DNA of 37,267 nucleotides from Halomonas sp. (GCF_007692655.1 NZ_REBQ01000119.1:1-37267), one strand, 5' to 3'. Positions 16,628-24,080 are shown, numbered from the stretch's first letter. Program-made: numbers and translations. The notes: a model not told the origin generated them from the sequence alone.

Positions 16628-16647
16628 CGCTGCGTTGTAGCGCAGCG
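16628..16647. repeat. Perfect inverted repeat in the nas/nir regulatory region
   Basis: CGCTGCG / CGCAGCG, 7 bp with a 6-base spacer, between the predicted NtrC site and the sigma-54 promoter. Possible protein-binding site; the loop does not fit the ANTAR rule on either strand. Confidence 0.4.
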
Positions 16648-16659
16648 CGTCAAACAGTC

Positions 16660-16676
16660 TGCACAGGGTTGGTGCG
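16660..16676. promoter_or_regulatory. NtrC-like enhancer site
   Basis: TGCACAGGGTTGGTGCG fits the 17-bp NtrC dyad (TGCAC-x-A, 3-base spacer, TGGTGCA) with 5 of 7 and 6 of 7 matches in the half-sites. It lies about 115-130 bp upstream of the predicted nir transcription start, a usual enhancer distance. Confidence 0.5.
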
Positions 16677-16804
16677 AAAGAGGGTGTGATTGCACTCTCA
16701 AGTACCATTTGCGCCGTGATGAGTGGTAAATAAATGGTTGCTGGAGAATTTGTTTATTTTTAACTGACTGTTTTTAAGAAATAAATACGAGATATGGCGG
16801 TTGG

Positions 16805-16820
16805 CGGCTTGGCTTTTGCA
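16805..16820 (+). promoter_or_regulatory. Possible sigma-54 promoter towards nasA
   Basis: CGGCTTGGCTTTTGCA has GG and GC 10 bases apart and a perfect TTGCA -12 block, but a poor -24 block. It would give a nasA leader of about 365 nt including the 15-bp repeats. Weaker than the nir promoter. Confidence 0.3.
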
Positions 16821-16870
16821 GCATTAGTAGTATCAGGCGAGTAACAAGTTATAACCGCTTATATTTAGTC

Positions 16871-16919
16871 TATGCCTAGAAAGGCTATCTCTAGAAAGGC
16901 TATGTCTAGTAAGGCTATG
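16871..16919. repeat. 15-bp tandem repeat, about 3.3 copies
   Basis: Consecutive units TATGCCTAGAAAGGC, TATCTCTAGAAAGGC, TATGTCTAGTAAGGC, then TATGG. It lies between the two divergent promoters/leaders of the nitrate genes. Function unknown. Confidence 0.85.
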
Positions 16920-17054
16920 GCAGCGAACAACACCAAAGCCGTTCTAAAAATAAATAGCCGTTAGAAATGATGCAGCTATAGAAAATTTTTAGTTGTAGTA
17001 ACCATATAGCGACAAAAAGTACGTAGTAGAAGATTAGTAGTAGAAAATTATTTG

Positions 17055-17091
17055 GCACCACTGAAGGTGCGCTGTGGCAACGACGTCCAGC
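17055..17091 (+). promoter_or_regulatory. ANTAR-type two-hairpin antiterminator RNA, nasA leader
   Basis: P1 (17055-17070): stem GCACC / GGTGC, hexaloop ACTGAA. P2 (17071-17091): 5' arm GCTG-T-GGC with one bulged T, hexaloop AACGAC, 3' arm GTCCAGC. Both loops have A1 and G4, and the P2 loop is identical to that of the nir leader. P1 and P2 are directly adjacent. The P2 3' arm overlaps the 5' arm of the following terminator. Same inferred mechanism as the nir leader: ligand-activated ANTAR protein binds P1-P2 and prevents terminator folding. Confidence 0.84.
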
Positions 17092-17147
17092 CCTCTTCTC
17101 TCTATGCATTCAATTGCATATGGGGACAAGGGACTGGGCGTTTTTTT
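17083..17147 (+). terminator. Leader (attenuator) terminator of nasA
   Basis: ACGTCCAGCCCT pairs with AGGGACTGGGCGT over 12 pairs (one bulged A, one G-U), followed by seven T. The loop contains a further small hairpin (ATGCA / TGCAT). It ends 50 bp before the nasA start, so readthrough is needed for nasA expression. Confidence 0.88.
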
Positions 17148-17197
17148 GTGCGGTATTTGTAGGCGGTTAGGAATGGCCCACGACCCGAGGAGATGTT

Positions 17198-20047
17198 ATG
17201 CAAGGGGCAGAAGCGGGACACCAGACTGAAGCAGAGCAGCAGTCCACAACGACGCAGCAGGCTAAAACAACATGCCCCTACTGTGGCGTTGGCTGCGGTT
17301 TGACGGCGACCGTTGAGGCGGGGACGCTATGTGCTGTCGAGGGAGATCGTGAGCATCCAGCGAACTATGGCCGACTGTGCGTTAAGGGTAGCGCCTTGCA
17401 TGAAACCTTAGGTCAGCATGACCGACTCACTCAGACAAGGGTAGACGGGGTAGACGTTTCCTGGGAAGAAGCGCTAGCAGCCACTGCCCAGCGTCTCAAT
17501 ACCCTGCGAAAGCAGCACGGCAATCATACGGTAGCCGGTTATCTTTCTGGGCAACTACTGACCGAAGACTACTATGTTGCTAACAAGTTGTTTAAAGGCT
17601 TTTTAGGCACGCCCCATTTAGATACTAACTCCCGACTCTGCATGGCTTCTGCGGTGGCGGGTTACAAGCGGGCCTTTGGCGCGGATGCGGTACCGTGCAA
17701 CTACGAAGATTTAGAAGAAGCTGAGCTGGTGGTATTGGTGGGCTCCAACCTCGCATGGAATCACCCGGTACTTTACCAGCGCATCAAAATTGCCAAAGAG
17801 CGCAACCCGCTGATGCGTCTGGTAGTGATTGACCCGCGCGTCACCGATAGCTGTGAAATCGCCGATCTTTATTTGGGTATAAAGCCGGGTAGCGATGCGT
17901 ACCTGTTTAATGGCCTGCTGGCATGGATGGCAAAGCGTCGTAAGCTTGATACCCTCTACCTTGAGCGTCATACCGAGGGCTTTGAGGAGGCTTTAATGGC
18001 CGCTCAGCAAACGGCGGGCTCAGTGGCGGAGGTGGCGGCTGCCTGCGATATCGATCCTGAACGCCTGGAAACCTTCTACTATTGGTTTGCCAGTCAGTTG
18101 CATGTGGTCACGCTTTATTCCCAAGGGGTTAATCAATCCTCCAGCGGTACCGATAAGTGTAATGCCATCATTAACTGCCATTTGGCTGGCGGCAAAATAG
18201 GCTTGCCAGGCGCTGGTCCGTTTTCGATCACCGGTCAACCTAACGCCATGGGGGGGCGTGAGGTGGGGGGACTCGCCAACCAGTTAGCCGCGCATATGGA
18301 TTACCATACTCCTGGCGCGCTCGATCTAGTCAGCCGTTTTTGGACCACTGATAGCCTAACGCCTAGCCTGCCGGATAGCCCTGGCTATAAAGCCGTGGAG
18401 CTGTTTGAAGCCATTGAGCGCGGCGAGGTGACCGCGCTATGGGTGATGGCCACCAATCCGGCGATTAGTCTTCCCGATGCCGCTAAAGTGCGAGCCGCAC
18501 TGGAGAAATGCCCGCTGGTCATTGTTTCCGAGTGCGCCGCCCACACCGACTTGCTGCCCTATGCGGATATCGTATTGCCCGCCTCAGGCTGGTCAGAAAA
18601 AGACGGTACGGTTACCAATTCTGAGCGCTGCATTTCACGTCAGCGGGGCATGTTGCCGCCCCCCGGTGAAGCACGTCACGACTGGTGGATTATCTGTGAA
18701 GTCGCTAAACGCCTGGGGTTTGCTGAGGCGTTTAACTACTCGCATCCCTGGGAAATCTTTGATGAGCATGCTCGGCTTTCAGGATTTGAAAACGGTCTCA
18801 ACAGCAATCTCAAAAACATTCTCGAAAGCACTCTCCAAAACACTCTCCAAAACACAGCCGACTCTGCTAGCCCGCGGCGACTGTTTGATATTTCGGGGCT
18901 CATTGGCTTGGGTCGTGAAGGATATGATGCCCTGGCGCCTATCCAGTGGCCGGTCACTGCGCAGGCGCCTAACGGCACTGCTCGGCTGTTTGAGAATGGT
19001 GAGTTTGCCACCCCAAATGGCCGCGCTAAGCTGCTAGCGATTCACCCTCAGGGGCCTGAGCAAATGCTCAGCACAGCCTATCCGTTGAGGTTAAATACTG
19101 GGCGAATTCGCGATCAGTGGCACACCATGACGCGTACGGCTCGTGCGCCACGTTTAATGAATCATCGTGCTGAACCCTTTATAGAAGTGCATCCCGACGA
19201 TGCGCTGACGACCGGTGTAAAAGATCAAGAGCTCGCCACGCTAAGCGCTATGTCAGGAGAGTTTCGTGCTCGCGTGCGGGTAACCAATGCCCAGCGGCGT
19301 GGTGAAGTCTTTGTACCCATTCACTGGACCGACTGTTTTACAAAACAGGCGAGAAGCAGTGCCCTAATTGCTGGTATTATTGACCCGTTTTCTGGTCAAC
19401 CGGAATCTAAGCATGGGGCAGTCGCGCTCGCGCCGTTGCCCGCCGCATGGCAGGCGACCTTGCTAGTCGCTGACGGTTTGGTAAACGATGAGGCTGATGG
19501 GGGGGCTGAGCCGTGGCGCGTAAGCGACTACTGGACGCGGATTCCTATGCGTGGTTGCCAGCGCTGGCAGTTGGCTAACACTCAGCAGGTTGAAGATTGG
19601 CTGCTTCGGCTGGAAGAGTGGTTGCCGGTGCCTGCCTCTTTGTGGTCCCAGGACCTTTCGAGCGGGCGGCTTCGCGCTGCGGCCGTAGAACACGGCAAAG
19701 TGCGTTGGTGGTTAATGGTGGGTCCGCCCAGTGAATTGCCGGGGCTCGCTTGGTTGGAAGCACGTTTCAATGAAGCTGCGCTAAGTGCCACCCATCGTCG
19801 CCGTTTATTAGCGGGCTGTGACGATGGCGCTGTGGATACTGGGTCTGTGGTGTGCAGCTGCCACCAAGTGGGTCAAACCACTATTATCCATGCCATCCGA
19901 GAGGGTGACATTAGTGTAGAAGCGCTGGGTGCTAGGCTCGCTTGCGGTACCCAATGTGGTAGTTGTATTCCAGAATTAAAATCCCTGATTGAAGAGGAGC
20001 GGCCAAATGCGCGCGCTAAGCAAACATCTAACCCAGAAGTGGCCTGA
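17198..20047 (+). CDS. nasA: Assimilatory nitrate reductase, molybdopterin catalytic subunit
   Basis: A 949-aa cytoplasmic bis-MGD enzyme reducing nitrate to nitrite. The 4Fe-4S cluster is held by Cys26, Cys29, Cys33 and Cys61 (CPYCGVGC ... CVKG). The Mo ligand should be Cys148 (NSRLCMASAV). Molybdopterin oxidoreductase and dinucleotide-binding domains follow (GQPNAMGGREVGG, NTGRIRDQWHTMTRTA). A C-terminal BFD-like 2Fe-2S domain has Cys886, Cys888, Cys920 and Cys923, an entry point for electrons from the diaphorase at 15059-16375. GAGGAG precedes the ATG. Residues 534-553 are an unusual four-residue repeat (LxxT/N) encoded by five 12-bp DNA repeats, probably a surface loop insertion. No Tat or Sec signal. 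Confidence 0.96.
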   Translation: MQGAEAGHQTEAEQQSTTTQQAKTTCPYCGVGCGLTATVEAGTLCAVEGDREHPANYGRLCVKGSALHETLGQHDRLTQTRVDGVDVSWEEALAATAQRLNTLRKQHGNHTVAGYLSGQLLTEDYYVANKLFKGFLGTPHLDTNSRLCMASAVAGYKRAFGADAVPCNYEDLEEAELVVLVGSNLAWNHPVLYQRIKIAKERNPLMRLVVIDPRVTDSCEIADLYLGIKPGSDAYLFNGLLAWMAKRRKLDTLYLERHTEGFEEALMAAQQTAGSVAEVAAACDIDPERLETFYYWFASQLHVVTLYSQGVNQSSSGTDKCNAIINCHLAGGKIGLPGAGPFSITGQPNAMGGREVGGLANQLAAHMDYHTPGALDLVSRFWTTDSLTPSLPDSPGYKAVELFEAIERGEVTALWVMATNPAISLPDAAKVRAALEKCPLVIVSECAAHTDLLPYADIVLPASGWSEKDGTVTNSERCISRQRGMLPPPGEARHDWWIICEVAKRLGFAEAFNYSHPWEIFDEHARLSGFENGLNSNLKNILESTLQNTLQNTADSASPRRLFDISGLIGLGREGYDALAPIQWPVTAQAPNGTARLFENGEFATPNGRAKLLAIHPQGPEQMLSTAYPLRLNTGRIRDQWHTMTRTARAPRLMNHRAEPFIEVHPDDALTTGVKDQELATLSAMSGEFRARVRVTNAQRRGEVFVPIHWTDCFTKQARSSALIAGIIDPFSGQPESKHGAVALAPLPAAWQATLLVADGLVNDEADGGAEPWRVSDYWTRIPMRGCQRWQLANTQQVEDWLLRLEEWLPVPASLWSQDLSSGRLRAAAVEHGKVRWWLMVGPPSELPGLAWLEARFNEAALSATHRRRLLAGCDDGAVDTGSVVCSCHQVGQTTIIHAIREGDISVEALGARLACGTQCGSCIPELKSLIEEERPNARAKQTSNPEVA
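18797..18856 (+). repeat. Five 12-bp tandem repeats inside nasA
   Basis: Units: CTCAACAGCAAT, CTCAAAAACATT, CTCGAAAGCACT, CTCCAAAACACT, CTCCAAAACACA. They are in frame and encode LNSN-LKNI-LEST-LQNT-LQNT. Copy-number change would add or remove four residues without a frameshift. Confidence 0.9.
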
Positions 20048-20903
20048 AGCCTTTGTGCGCCTTGGTCAGCGGGTGTTAGCGCCTTTTGGCCGTGAAACCT
20101 CCTCCTCATTGCGCCTGCCTTTAAGCGGTCAATGCCAGCCGGGTCACGTGTATTTAGTGGGCGCAGGCAGCGGCGATGTGGAGCTATTAACGCTTAAGGC
20201 GGCACGGCTTCTCATGCAGGCGGACGCGGTAGTGTATGACCGCTTGGTAGGTGACGACGTACTGGCGCTAATACCACGGGGAACCGAACGCTATTACGTC
20301 GGCAAAGCACGTGGCCATCACAGCGTTCCCCAAGCAGAAATTGGCGCACTGATGGTCAAGCTGGCTAACGCAGGTAAGTCGGTGGTGCGTTTAAAAGGCG
20401 GCGACCCCGGTGTGTTTGGACGCATGGGGGAGGAGCTGGCTGCTTTGGCTGCTGCTCATGTGCCTGCGACCATTGTGCCGGGCATTACCGCTGCATCAGC
20501 AGCGGCGGCCTGCATGGGAATTCCGTTAACTGACCGTGGCCATGCCCAACAACTACGCTTTGTCACTGCGCAACTTTGCCGCGAAGACGGCACCCCGGAT
20601 TGGGCGTCGCTAGCGCGTAAGGACGAAACCCTGGTGTTCTATATGGGGCTTTCCAAGGTAGACGCGATCTGTCATGGCTTACGACAAGCGGGCCTGCCGG
20701 ATGACTGGCCCATTATGCTGGTAGCCAATGCCAGCCAGCCTGAACAGCAATCACTGGTGGGAACCTTGGCAGATATGCCTGAGCAGTTAGCCGCTCAGCC
20801 ACTGCCTTCGCCGTGCTTGATTGTGGTGGGTAGCGTAGTGAGCATGGTGCCCATGGCCGCGGTGCGAGATAACAAGGAAGTCGTCACCGAGAGTTTGTTG
20901 TAG
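20007..20903 (+). CDS. cobA: Uroporphyrinogen-III C-methyltransferase (SUMT)
   Basis: A 298-aa SAM-dependent methyltransferase making precorrin-2, the siroheme precursor. The family signature VYLVGAGSGDVELLTLKA starts near residue 49; further hallmarks are VYDRLV, VRLKGGDPGVFGR and PGITAASAAAA. The CysG oxidase/ferrochelatase domain is absent, so another enzyme must complete siroheme. The N-terminal ~45 residues are an unaligned basic extension. The start ATG (20007) follows GAGGAG and lies 41 bp inside the end of nasA, indicating translational coupling; an upstream TTG frame start lacks a ribosome binding site. Its place in the operon ties it to NirB, the siroheme user of the divergent operon. 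Confidence 0.93.
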   Translation: MRALSKHLTQKWPEAFVRLGQRVLAPFGRETSSSLRLPLSGQCQPGHVYLVGAGSGDVELLTLKAARLLMQADAVVYDRLVGDDVLALIPRGTERYYVGKARGHHSVPQAEIGALMVKLANAGKSVVRLKGGDPGVFGRMGEELAALAAAHVPATIVPGITAASAAAACMGIPLTDRGHAQQLRFVTAQLCREDGTPDWASLARKDETLVFYMGLSKVDAICHGLRQAGLPDDWPIMLVANASQPEQQSLVGTLADMPEQLAAQPLPSPCLIVVGSVVSMVPMAAVRDNKEVVTESLL

Positions 20904-20988
20904 AGGCTTGAGCCAGACCTGCCGAAACGCTGGTATTCCACTAAGGCAGCTGCAATCATAGGCGATCTCATGAGGCAGGGAGCCATCT

Positions 20989-22272
20989 GTGAAACGCCAA
21001 ACTCGACTCATTGCCTCTACGACCATCGTCATTGCGTTGCTCTTCACCGTGGGCAGTGTGCTGTTCTATAACGCTATGCCCTCGCCCAAGCGGTTGCTGG
21101 AACCGGTCGCTGTAGATTTTGATACTAGCGATGACGACTTTCGCCGCAGCATGGGCCTTATCCTGGAACAGCCCATCGTGGCGGGTAACCGTATCGAACC
21201 TTTCCAGGATGGCGAGGCCATTTATGCGGCCATGCTCGATGCCATTGCCGCCGCAGAAGAATCAATTACCTTTGAGACATTTGAATTCTGGGGCGAAGAA
21301 GCTACCGAACCTTTTGTCGACGCTTTGATAGCGGCGGCTGAACGCGGGGTGGTGGTACACGCTTTGATCGACTATGTCGGCTCGATCTCCGCGGCAACAA
21401 GCAAGTTTGAGCGCCTTGATGAGGCAGGTGTCGAGGTGATTCGCTGGCGCAAGCCTGCCTGGTACGAGCTGGCGCACTTCAATCACCGTACCCACCGCAA
21501 ACTGATGATGGTCGATGGGCGAGTCGGCTTTATTGGCGGTGCCAATATCACCGATAGCTGGCTGCCCGATGACGATGGCCTGGCTTATCGCGATCACCAT
21601 TTTCGTGTAGAGGGGCCGGTAGTCGGGAATATGCAATCGGCGTTTGTCGATACTTGGTTGGATGCCAGTGGTCGACTCCTGCTAGGCGAAATCTATTTTC
21701 CCGAGCTGGAAACCGCCGGCGAGCTGGATGCACAAATGGTGACCAGCACCCCCAGCGAAGGCCGCCACCGTATGCGCAAGATGCTGATGGTCGCGATTGC
21801 CACGGCCGAGCAGCGTATAACCCTGGGCTCTGCCTACTTCTATCCCGATGAGGCGTTTCTTGAGGCGCTGATCGAAGCCCGGGAGCGCGGCGTTGAGATC
21901 AATATCCTGTTGCCTGACGATAGCATTGACAAGGGGTTTGTTCGCCACGCCTCGGTCAACCGCTGGCGGCCCATGCTTGAGGCTGGCGTGGCAATCTACG
22001 AGTACCAACCTTCGATGTATCATGCCAAGCTGATCAGTATAGATGATCGTTGGGCCAGCATCGGCTCCACCAATCTCGACAACCGCTCCTTTCGAATCAA
22101 CAAGGAGGGCAACCTCAATGTTTATGATGAGGAGTTTGCCCGTTACGTTCGCGAATTGGTGGAAGATGATATGCGCCAAGCCGAGCGCTATGACTTGGAA
22201 CGTTGGGATAACCGCCCCTGGCGCAAGCGGTTGGCAGGCTGGGTCAGCATGCTGGCAGGCGCGCATTTTTAA
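20989..22272 (+). CDS. Cardiolipin synthase-like phospholipase D protein
   Basis: A 427-aa membrane-anchored protein with one N-terminal transmembrane helix (about residues 8-28) and two PLD domains. The catalytic HxKxxxxD motifs are both intact: His169-Lys171-Asp176 (HRKLMMVD followed by GRVGFIGGANI) and His345-Lys347-Asp352 (HAKLISID then SIGSTNLDNRSF). This arrangement is that of ClsB/YbhO-type cardiolipin synthases, which join phosphatidylglycerol (or PE) molecules. It starts with GTG, preceded by GGGAG. It stands alone, 85 bp after cobA. No second N-terminal helix as in ClsA. Confidence 0.88.
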   Translation: MKRQTRLIASTTIVIALLFTVGSVLFYNAMPSPKRLLEPVAVDFDTSDDDFRRSMGLILEQPIVAGNRIEPFQDGEAIYAAMLDAIAAAEESITFETFEFWGEEATEPFVDALIAAAERGVVVHALIDYVGSISAATSKFERLDEAGVEVIRWRKPAWYELAHFNHRTHRKLMMVDGRVGFIGGANITDSWLPDDDGLAYRDHHFRVEGPVVGNMQSAFVDTWLDASGRLLLGEIYFPELETAGELDAQMVTSTPSEGRHRMRKMLMVAIATAEQRITLGSAYFYPDEAFLEALIEARERGVEINILLPDDSIDKGFVRHASVNRWRPMLEAGVAIYEYQPSMYHAKLISIDDRWASIGSTNLDNRSFRINKEGNLNVYDEEFARYVRELVEDDMRQAERYDLERWDNRPWRKRLAGWVSMLAGAHF

Positions 22273-22288
22273 ATATCAGCATAAGCAG

Positions 22289-22477
22289 TCATTCACTGGC
22301 ATCATCGAAGCGGTCAACCCGGCGTAGCGTTGGGAAGAGTTTCATCCAGGCACCGACGACCGTCAGCGTACCGACACCTCCAATCACAGCAGCAGGCACG
22401 ACCCAGCTAAGCTGCAAAATCCGTTTGCGTGAGAAGCGGGCTAATAGAGCACACCTTGGAACGCTAAGGGTTAGCAT
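22289..22477 (-). pseudogene. Possible C-terminal remnant of an MFS transporter
   Basis: A 62-residue frame whose last ~40 residues (LSWVVPAAVIGGVGTLTVVG, then AWMKLFPTLRRVDRF) resemble the final membrane helix and tail of major facilitator transporters. The preceding part is not recognisable, and there is no convincing ribosome binding site for the ATG at 22477. It may be a gene remnant; a real small membrane protein is the alternative. The rest of 22273-22548 shows nothing else except the arfA upstream region. Confidence 0.4.
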
Positions 22478-22548
22478 GTGTCATAATGTGGGTGCCTGCT
22501 TTCTAGCAGGCATTTATTCTAGGCAGGCATATAAGCCAGGAGAAAACG

Positions 22549-22698
22549 ATGAAGAAGCGCAAGATTCAAGACAACGCGTTAAAAGCGCAGCTACGCACAC
22601 CGATGTTTAAAATGCAGCAGCAAACGCCGAAAAAAGGCAAAGGTAGCTACTCCCGTAAAGGTCGCATTACTAAGCAGGGATATAGCCAAGCCGCTTGA
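22549..22698 (+). CDS. arfA: Alternative ribosome-rescue factor ArfA
   Basis: A 49-aa basic protein too short for most gene callers. It has the ArfA signature: KIQDNALKAQLRTPMF at the N-terminus followed by KKGKGSYSRKGR. ArfA binds ribosomes stalled on nonstop mRNA and recruits RF2 when trans-translation fails. E. coli arfA encodes about 72 residues, with a hydrophobic tail removed by mRNA cleavage; this gene ends with TGA soon after the functional core, so it already encodes the short active form. The ATG is preceded by AGGAG (7 bases). Confidence 0.9.
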   Translation: MKKRKIQDNALKAQLRTPMFKMQQQTPKKGKGSYSRKGRITKQGYSQAA

Positions 22699-22789
22699 GT
22701 TTGCTTGTTTTAAAAGAACAGTTTAAAGCAAGCAGTTTGAACGAAGCGATTTGGCTATATCTCTGCATGAAACGCGTTGACTCCATAAT

Positions 22790-22816
22790 GCCCCGACCAC
22801 TTCCTGTGGCCGGGGC
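22790..22816. terminator. Convergent hairpin between arfA and the DUF1127 gene
   Basis: GCCCCGACCAC pairs with GTGGCCGGGGC (10 of 11 positions) over a 5-base loop; T-runs are weak. It sits just beyond the DUF1127 stop. Confidence 0.65.
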
Positions 22817-22821
22817 GTTGG

Positions 22822-23070
22822 TTATGTCAATCTACTCCCGCAGTGTGGACAGGTTTCGTGGGCATCGCGAGTTTCGGCCTGATGGCGCTGCGTGCGCTTG
22901 TTTTGCTCATCGACGCCGTGAATCGACACCAGTTGGCCCTGTTCCCAACGCAGGCCAATATCTTTTAATAGGCGAGGATCGTGCAGGCGTAGTTCTGCAT
23001 GTAAGCGCTGCTGAGTGCGGCGATGCTTCAGCGCGTTTAGCACTTTGCGGGTAATCGTGGCAATTGCCAT
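22822..23070 (-). CDS. DUF1127 (YjiS-like) small protein with C-terminal CxxC
   Basis: An 82-aa protein. Residues about 5-50 fit DUF1127: RRTQQRLHAELRLHDPRLLK, then DIGLRWEQ, the arginine/leucine-rich helical core of YjiS-type proteins. Typical members end soon after this core; here about 30 further residues end HETCPHCGSRLT, a CPHCG knuckle that could bind metal or act as a redox pair. The ATG at 23070 is chosen because AGGAG lies 9 bases upstream, inside the longer possible frame. Function of the family is not well settled; some members affect phosphate metabolism or RNA interactions. Confidence 0.75.
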   Translation of the reverse strand: MAIATITRKVLNALKHRRTQQRLHAELRLHDPRLLKDIGLRWEQGQLVSIHGVDEQNKRTQRHQAETRDAHETCPHCGSRLT

Positions 23071-23308
23071 GTTGTCGGTCTCCTGGGTTAGGAGGCCGGG
23101 CATTGTCGCAATCAGGAAATATCAAAGGTAACGATACAACACTTGGCCGCGACATCTGCCGCGGCCAATTTTCTCCCTACACTTCTGGCGCGCGACAACA
23201 ATAAGCTGATACCGCATTATTCATAATGCGATGCAGCTTATTCATTCGTGTCGCAGGGATTTGCCAGCGCATGAGGAGGTCTCTGAAAAAGTCTCGTTAA
23301 TATAAAGA
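23071..23308. other. Intergenic stretch between DUF1127 and the response regulator gene
   Basis: No coding frame recognised. It contains a small perfect inverted repeat GCATTAT / ATAATGC (23213-23228 region) and presumably the DUF1127 promoter. Confidence 0.4.
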
Positions 23309-23310
23309 AG

Positions 23311-23335
23311 ACTGCCTTTAATAAGGCAGCCTTTA
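23311..23335. terminator. Terminator-like hairpin after the response regulator gene
   Basis: CTGCCTT / AAGGCAG with loop TAAT. On the reverse strand it follows the regulator stop with a broken T-run (TCTTCTTT); on the forward strand TTTACTTTTT follows. Confidence 0.6.
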
Positions 23336-23366
23336 CTTTTTAACCGATGCTTATATGAGCGTCAAC

Positions 23367-24080
23367 CTATTTAGCTACTTCTTCTAGGGGAGTAGTTTTG
23401 CAGGTTTCCATTCGGTATCCCGATTGATACACGCTCCGTAACCGTAAGCCGTGTCGTCCATCCAGCTCTAGCTTGCGCCTTAGTCGGCTGACATGGGTAT
23501 CAACGGTGCGTGTGGAAACATCGCCCTTAATGCCCCATACGAGCTCTAGCAAATGGGCTCGGGTGATCAATTCGCCGACTTTAGAGAAGAAGAGTGCTGC
23601 TAACCGATACTCGCGTTCGGTTAAATCAACGGCGGTGCCTGATACGCTGATGTAGTGCTCGTCAGTATGTAGGGTAAAAATATCGGGGCAGGCGGAAGCC
23701 TTAGGCGGGGTTGCGTACCCTGACCGCCTACCAAGAGCACTGACTCGAGCAATCAACTCTTTTGGACGAAGGGGCTTGGCTAGAAAGTCATCTGCGCCCT
23801 GTTCAAGCGCTTTAACGACGTCGTCTTCTCCCTGGCTAGCGGTAATGAACAGAATGGGTCCGCGCCAGCGATCATGTTGGCGCAAGTGGGCAACCACATC
23901 CATGCCACAGCTATCGGGCAGCCGCCAATCAATAATTAGGAAATCGTAAGCTTGCTGTTGAGTAGCACGACGCAGCTCGCTGGCGCGAGTAAATAAAGAA
24001 ACGCGGTGGCCTGCTGCGACTAAGCACTGCTCTATAAAAGCTTGCTGGTCGAGGTCATCCTCAAGTACACCAATATGCAT
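23367..24080 (-). CDS. OmpR/PhoB-family response regulator
   Basis: A 237-aa two-component regulator. The REC domain (1-~120) has the acidic pocket Glu7-Asp8-Asp9, phosphoacceptor Asp51 (LIIDWRLPDS) and the conserved lysine in FLAKPLRP. The C-terminal winged-helix domain (~135-230) has DLTEREYRLAALFF and VDTHVSRLRRKLE, the DNA-recognition helix pattern of this family. It is divergent from the exported sensor-like protein and hybrid kinase at 24247-27009, with which it probably forms a pathway. No ribosome binding site stronger than GGGAA is seen before the ATG. Confidence 0.9.
   Translation of the reverse strand: MHIGVLEDDLDQQAFIEQCLVAAGHRVSLFTRASELRRATQQQAYDFLIIDWRLPDSCGMDVVAHLRQHDRWRGPILFITASQGEDDVVKALEQGADDFLAKPLRPKELIARVSALGRRSGYATPPKASACPDIFTLHTDEHYISVSGTAVDLTEREYRLAALFFSKVGELITRAHLLELVWGIKGDVSTRTVDTHVSRLRRKLELDGRHGLRLRSVYQSGYRMETCKTTPLEEVAK

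Noticed and set aside
16628-16647. Inverted repeat as a third ANTAR hairpin
   Set aside because: Loop bases do not fit on either strand and it lies upstream of the predicted nir transcript start.
17053-17071. TTGGCACC... as a sigma-54 -24 box
   Set aside because: No GC at the required distance; the sequence is explained by ANTAR hairpin P1.
18477-19037. 186-aa forward open frame
   Set aside because: Out-of-frame shadow inside nasA, including the 12-bp repeats; no recognisable domain.
21682-22266. 194-aa reverse open frame
   Set aside because: Antisense to the cardiolipin-synthase-like gene, whose PLD motifs are intact.
22695-23054. 119-aa forward open frame
   Set aside because: Antisense to the DUF1127 gene and spans the convergent hairpin; no domain.
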